From Nematostella vectensis (lineage: Eukaryota > Cnidaria > Anthozoa > Actiniaria > Edwardsiidae), in NCBI RefSeq assembly GCF_932526225.1, contig NC_064043.1, forward strand, positions 5,199,501-5,263,500: 64,000 nucleotides of DNA, in the 5' to 3' direction. Positions 59,304 through 64,000 of the stretch are shown in pieces. Both the position numbers and the translations under genes were made by a program. Numbering within the stretch: position 1 is the first letter of the stretch; every line of letters begins with the position of its first letter. The notes beneath the pieces are model-generated. The model had not been told where the DNA came from, did not search any database, and saw nothing but the letters and a program-made list of their open reading frames with translations.

Positions 59304-59313
59304 TTTATTTATT
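59304..59313 (-). terminator. RRP9: Candidate RRP9 polyadenylation signals
   Basis: Two overlapping AATAAA hexamers on the minus strand about 40 bases after the RRP9 stop codon, which would give a very short 3' UTR. Confidence 0.45.
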
Positions 59314-59350
59314 GATCTAAATTCCAGAGAGATACAATAACCACTGGGCA

Positions 59351-62300
59351 TCATGTGGTGCCATTTTCATTGGGTTTGCGTTCAAGTGGAATGATACACA
59401 GTGAGTTCTTGGCATTTTTTATCCTCCACCACCGACCTAGGCGGTGCTCCTGGCCAACACCCGCAAACAACATTGAGCCATCACTAGAGAAGGACAGTGC
59501 ATTTACAAAACCAGCCTGCAACCAAAGTTTACTCACTGTAAATACACATTGTGGCAACCTAGGGATTTAATTTTTTTTTTTTTAGACCAGGGGGCTCAAA
59601 TTCTTGATCTTTACTGAAATTTTCATTTAACCTGGAGCCATGCACAAAACATTGGAAAGCCTAAAACAATAACAACAGATTTAAAGCTGACATCTATCCG
59701 CTTATGATTGGCTCCAAAGTCATGACAACCCTACATTCGATCATTCAAGTGGCGAGGTGTGGGAGCTAAAATCCACAAATATATCTACCATGTTCTATAT
59801 TTTGGTCCCCCCCAATCCACAAATATATCTACCATGTTCTACATTTTGGTCCCCCCCAATCCACAAATATATCTACCATGTTCTACATTTTGCCCCCCCC
59901 CCCCCCCCAATCCACAACTATATCTACCATGTTCTATATTTTGGTCCCCCCAATCCACAAATATATACCATGTTCTATATTTGCCCCCCCCCCCCCCCCC
60001 AAATTTTAACACATCATATAAGCATTATGTACCAGCAATACTGCTAGATGGCAAAGCATTCCTCAGTTGCCCATGCTTCTACTATATTTGGAAAATATAT
60101 TTCTTTGGGCAAGCCATACATACCACAGGGACGCTGAACAGAGGTTTGATACTACGGTACCCAGGCCCACACTGCCATAACCTGACACAGGAGTCACAAG
60201 AACCTGCTGAGGGAAAGTACTCCTTCAAACACACAAAACTTGTACTTTCTAAAACATTAGAGGATGGGTGTCCCTGCTAGATTCAGAGTGTTTGGAATTG
60301 GTATCTCTGAATGACTTAGACTGTGTGGCCATTATGGAAGACTACTAAACTACAGATGAGTCACTCTCTAAGCTGTACTGTAGTTACAGTTGATGGCTAT
60401 TAGAACCAAGAATGACAGATATTTTATATTTCTATTTTTTCATATTTTCCCGCCTGGTCCCCTCCCCAAGCCCCACCCCCCCTTGGAAATATAATGCCCC
60501 ACATAATACTATTCTGTGCACACAGTACAGTTTAACCCCTACCTGAAGCAACCAAATCGGTGCTCTTGACGGCGGCAAGTGCTGTGATCCAGCTCTCATC
60601 AGGTGTAGTGGAGTCACTGGGTTTCCCATCAGCATTATCAACAGTACAGAGTGGTTTCTTTTTGGCAGTATTCCACATGGTTAGAGAACTACAACAGAAA
60701 CGCTTGATCAGATGCTAAGGTTAAAGGCAAAGGCAGTAGAAAAGTCTCTGTGAAAAACATGAGCCCTTTTCTGAACATGAGTTTGTATGAAAATAAATAT
60801 AAAAATAAGGCATGGTTCATACCTGTCAACCTCCGAAAATCTCAAGGCTTGAGATTTTTTTGGGGGAGGGGTGGATATAACCTCAACGCTTTGCTGTATA
60901 GAAAGCTCTCACAAATAAATCCACTTATAAATCTCACAAGGGTGTTAGATAAATTGCACTACACAAGGGAATTGTTGTTTGAAAAATTTTAATAGAAAAA
61001 AGGCAAAATGACGATTTTCTATAGAATAATTTGTCAGAAGCAATAAAAATTACAGGAAATCAAATGTAAAAAGTATTAAATAACTCTAAGTAAGCAAACA
61101 AATTGAACTAATATGTTACTCACCCATCATCTGAACCAGAAAGAAAATGGTCTTCATTGATGAGTTCTATGCAATCAATTGACCCCCTAGAATAGGATAA
61201 CTCAATTTACTACTATTTTACACCTATTGTCACAAGTATGAAGAGTTCTTTTTAGAAAACAATGATGCTTTGCAGGGCAAAAAACTACACATGATGGTTC
61301 AACATTTGTAGAAATCGGTGTTTATAAAACATTGCTCAGTTTAACAATAGCTAGTTTTACTATCAAGATGGTTTAACTAGAAAGACTACAGGCAAGCTGT
61401 AGAAAAACTAGATGGTCTGCGTAGGTGTGGTGTAGACAAGGTATGAATCAACACAAGGTTGAAAAGTTATATTAAATGCCTCTGTGAAACAGAAGGGTTG
61501 CACTGACGTTTCCAGCGTTAGCCCTTCGTCAGAGCAAAAAAAAAAAAAAAAAACTGGTCCAGTTTATTTTGCTCAGACGAAGAGCTAACGCTCAAAACGT
61601 CAGCGCAAACCACTCTGTTTTACAGAGGCATTTAATATAACTTCAACCTTCTGTTGATTCATACCTTAACTATCAAGATGACTAACATTGACTATTGAAT
61701 GGTGATAACAAAGTTTGTGTAGAATATAGCGATGTAAAAATGTGAAACAAAAGCCTTGCTTACCCAGCACCATTGAAAACCAACTGGGATTCCTCCACCA
61801 CTTTCCAGATTCGAAGTGTTCTGTCCCGACCACCTGCCGTAGCAGCTCTGTCTCTTGACAAGCTGTCAATTCCAGTCACAGCGTCTTGGTGCCCAAACCT
61901 GCAATAAGTACCAATAATAATTAAGTTACAGTTTCATGTCATTCTACATTTTACATCACAGACAAGTAATGGTACTTATATTATACCACATAATACCAAC
62001 ACCAACTTCAAAAATGATCAGTGCACAGTGAAAAATGGATATGGTAGCTCTAAGCCTAAAAGATGGTGAAGAAACCATCTTTTTATTATTGCCTAATAAA
62101 AACAAGTGTCAAATGGGTTTCATTGACTTTGGAAAGGATTTTAAGAAAAAATCGATGTTGAAATCTTAAGGAAACATTACATTTTTTGCTGGAAGACTTG
62201 CTTTTCTTATTTTTTTCTTGTGACTTACAGGGTCTCTACATATGCCATTTCATCCAAGTTCCATATCTTGACAGTCTTATCGTGAGATGCACTGAATAGC

Positions 62301-63911
62301 TGATGAGAGCCTCTCCTAAACGCCAGGTCCTGAAAACAACAGAAGACGTAAATACAGTATATGTTTACACTCTATATTGTGCAATTAGGAAACAAAAACT
62401 AGAATGGTTCTGTAGGAGGGGTAATTCCATATTTTATAAGAGTGGGGCTGGGCTTCAACTAAAATCCCAAAAGAACATCTTAGGGAAAAGAAGATTAAGC
62501 AATCCTTCCAGATGTGAATTGTTGATCATGGCTTTTGAATGTATGGATGTGCTTGGAGGTATCAGGATCCCAGTTGTGATGTACCAAAACTAAATATCGC
62601 TATAGCCATATCAGAATGTGTGTAATGGGTCTAAGGGAAGTATCAGTACCCAGATATGACTTACCGATATGACGTCTCTGTGGCCTTTAAATGTATGGAT
62701 GTGCTTCGAGGTATCAGGGTCCCAGATGCGAATTAGCTTATCCTTACCACCACTTGCCTAGAACCAGTAAAAAAACTGTCAAGTAGGGTACTGTAATACT
62801 TTCTAGGATATATACCACAGGCAGGCAATGTTTATATAAAATAGAGCAAAGCCTTCCACCTCCACCCACACACCATCCTCTAAAACCAAAACTGAGGTCA
62901 CTACCCAGTTGGAGAGTAGTTGCCCTACAGTTTCTCCTGTGTTTAAGTATTTATGATGAGACACAAAACCAAGGTCCGTCTCCTGAACACCACCCTCAAA
63001 ATGTCAGCGTTAGATAACCTGTATGCTATTCAATAGTAGGGAACTGCTACCAGTATCACAGCCATCTCTCTCTCTCCCTCTCTCCCTCTCTCCCTCTCTC
63101 TCTCCCTCTCTCCCTCTCTCTCTCTCTCTCCCTCTCTCTCCCTCTCTCTCTGCCTCTCCCTCTCCCTCCCTCCCCCTCCCTCTCTCTATCTCTGTCTCTC
63201 TCTAGCTGAACCCTGAGGATGCAGAGTCACCCCATGGATGTGCTCCATTTGGCAAGAGTTATTATATTTTTATTGTTACCAATCCATACCATAGTTTTCA
63301 CTACTGCCTATAATTGCTTGTGTTTTAGGCTTGGACTCACCAAATATTTACCATCTGTAGTGATAGCCAGTGCTAAGATCTGTTCCTTGTGTCCTTTGCT
63401 ACCGGCCTCTAGCTTTGGTCCACCAGCTATTCTGAACTCTCTTTTTCCACTGTCAACATTCCCTGAAATAAATATGTTATTATTGTTAAAGAATTTCACA
63501 AGAGACCAGCCAAGTGAGATCAAGAAAGTATTTCTATTCAGTAACCACAGGATGACATCCTTTAAAATATTTAATAATTTAATATGATGTTTAACAAATG
63601 AGAAGAAAATACATTAGCTATTATTACTCACATTTAATAATTGTGCAATCCTTTGCTGCTGTGAATACAAACTTGTCATCTGGGGATACACAGAGACACG
63701 TCACAGGCTGTTGATGGCCTCGAAGAATGCGTATAGTGTGTGTTGATGACAATGAAAGCTGGATTTTAAATAGATAAACACTAAATTTAATATTATGAAT
63801 CATTGTTTCTTACTAAAAAAAATTTCCACAAGTTTTTTTGTGAAAAAAAAACTTCAATATCAACAATACCTGATCTGCTATTTTTCTTTGCACACGACCA
63901 CTCTGTTCCAA
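59351..63911 (-). CDS. RRP9: RRP9 / U3-55K, WD40 protein of the U3 snoRNP (5' part off right edge)
   Basis: Ten visible exons join in phase to 357 residues: 63870-63911, 63632-63758, 63341-63462, 62665-62757, 62229-62329, 61764-61898, 61124-61186, 60543-60688, 60124-60203, 59351-59515. Successive WD40 blades read IRILRGHQQPVTCL, FTAAKDCTIIKW, GSKGHKEQILALAI, ASGGKDKLIRIWDPD, LAFRRGSHQLFSASHDKT, FGHQDAVTGI, TAGGRDRTLRIWK, GSIDCIELINEDHFLSGSDD and GFVNALSFSSDGSM. The C-terminal VGQEHRLGRWWRIKNAKNSL is the RRP9 signature. The protein binds the U3 snoRNA B/C motif and acts in 18S rRNA processing in the nucleolus. The missing start lies beyond 64000. Confidence 0.97.
59766..60001. repeat. ~46 bp minisatellite AATCCACAAATATATCTACC in the last RRP9 intron
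   Basis: Five copies of AATCCACAAATATATCTACC followed by ATGTTCTATATTTTGG and a poly-C run of variable length. The proline/tyrosine-rich open frames here are artefacts of the repeat. Confidence 0.9.
60818..61050 (+). mobile_element. CATACCTGTCAAC MITE, copy 3, right part missing
   Basis: CATACCTGTCAACCTCCGAA through CAGAAGCAATAAAAAT matches the left 60% of copy 1 (16472-16841) in the same orientation. The right inverted end is absent. It lies in an RRP9 intron. Confidence 0.75.
61371..61668 (-). mobile_element. Foldback element with 12 bp target-site duplication in an RRP9 intron
   Basis: ACTATCAAGATG directly repeats on both sides (61359-61370 and 61669-61680). Inside is a large hairpin: AAGGTATGAATCAACACAAG at 61438 is the complement of the stretch ending at 61667, with arms carrying GCCTCTGTGAAACAGA, GACGTTTCCAGCGTTAGC and GCTCTGACGAAG-type blocks around a poly-A loop (about 61537-61553). 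A tail holds CTACAGGCAAGCTGTAG, a perfect spaced palindrome. A partial copy is at 20485-20624. Confidence 0.75.
62530..62581 (-). pseudogene. Decayed partial duplicate of an RRP9 exon
   Basis: GAATGTATGGATGTGCTTGG and the following GGTATCAGGATCCCAG match 62683-62727 of exon 62665-62757 with a few changes. The copy lies in the next intron, about 150 bp away, and has no splice sites at the right places. Confidence 0.75.
63062..63205. repeat. CT microsatellite / polypyrimidine tract
   Basis: About 140 bp of TCTC/CCCTCTC in an RRP9 intron; the other strand is pure purine (GA). Confidence 0.95.
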
Positions 63912-64000
63912 CTAAAATAAAAAAAAATGCTACTGATTATTGAAGAAACACCAATCTAAATATCATAATTTGCTTTAAGTGAACACCTTGTTGATATGTT

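Noticed and set aside
59757-60280. Proline- and tyrosine-rich 96- and 173-codon frames
   Set aside because: They arise from the 46 bp minisatellite and run into antisense of RRP9 exons.

Overview
This is animal genomic DNA. It is AT-rich and intron-rich, with consensus GT-AG introns, no bacterial operons, and many short inverted-repeat elements and minisatellites. Gene content and repeat style fit a cnidarian, most likely a sea anemone such as Nematostella. The clade assignment is inference, because no marker sequence settles it.

Eight genes can be supported. Exons below were joined by hand, and in every gene the reading phase closes across all junctions. Left to right: (1) a secreted or membrane SEA-repeat protein on the minus strand, running off the left edge (3368 to <47); (2) an intronless KCTD8/12/16-like BTB protein (9052-9768, +); (3) nocturnin, two exons (15771-13265, -); (4) a class B scavenger receptor of the CD36/LIMP-2 family, 12 exons (16120-25333, +); (5) FIP1, a subunit of the mRNA cleavage and polyadenylation machinery, 17 exons (49926-26776, -); (6) a single-exon rhodopsin-class GPCR (34962-33844, -) nested inside the 13.5 kb intron 13 of FIP1; (7) a sphingosine-1-phosphate phosphatase, 13 exons (50064-57066, +); (8) RRP9/U3-55K, the WD40 protein of the U3 snoRNP, ten visible exons (63911-59351, -), running off the right edge.

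Two gene pairs are head to head and probably share promoters: nocturnin with the scavenger receptor (348 bp between start codons) and FIP1 with S1P phosphatase (137 bp). S1P phosphatase and RRP9 converge. There is no sign of a pathway cluster. Housekeeping RNA-processing genes (FIP1, RRP9, nocturnin) lie among lipid-related and signalling genes.

The rest is repeats: at least ten families of short elements with terminal inverted repeats, some with readable target-site duplications, and more than a dozen minisatellites. The items most worth following are a ZNF143-like site plus a perfect TISU/YY1 start-codon motif hidden in an intron of the SEA gene, a triplicated 5' splice site in FIP1, an 88 bp tandem repeat carrying three perfect CRE palindromes, and a decayed second copy of an RRP9 exon. 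No wholly new biological system is evident.
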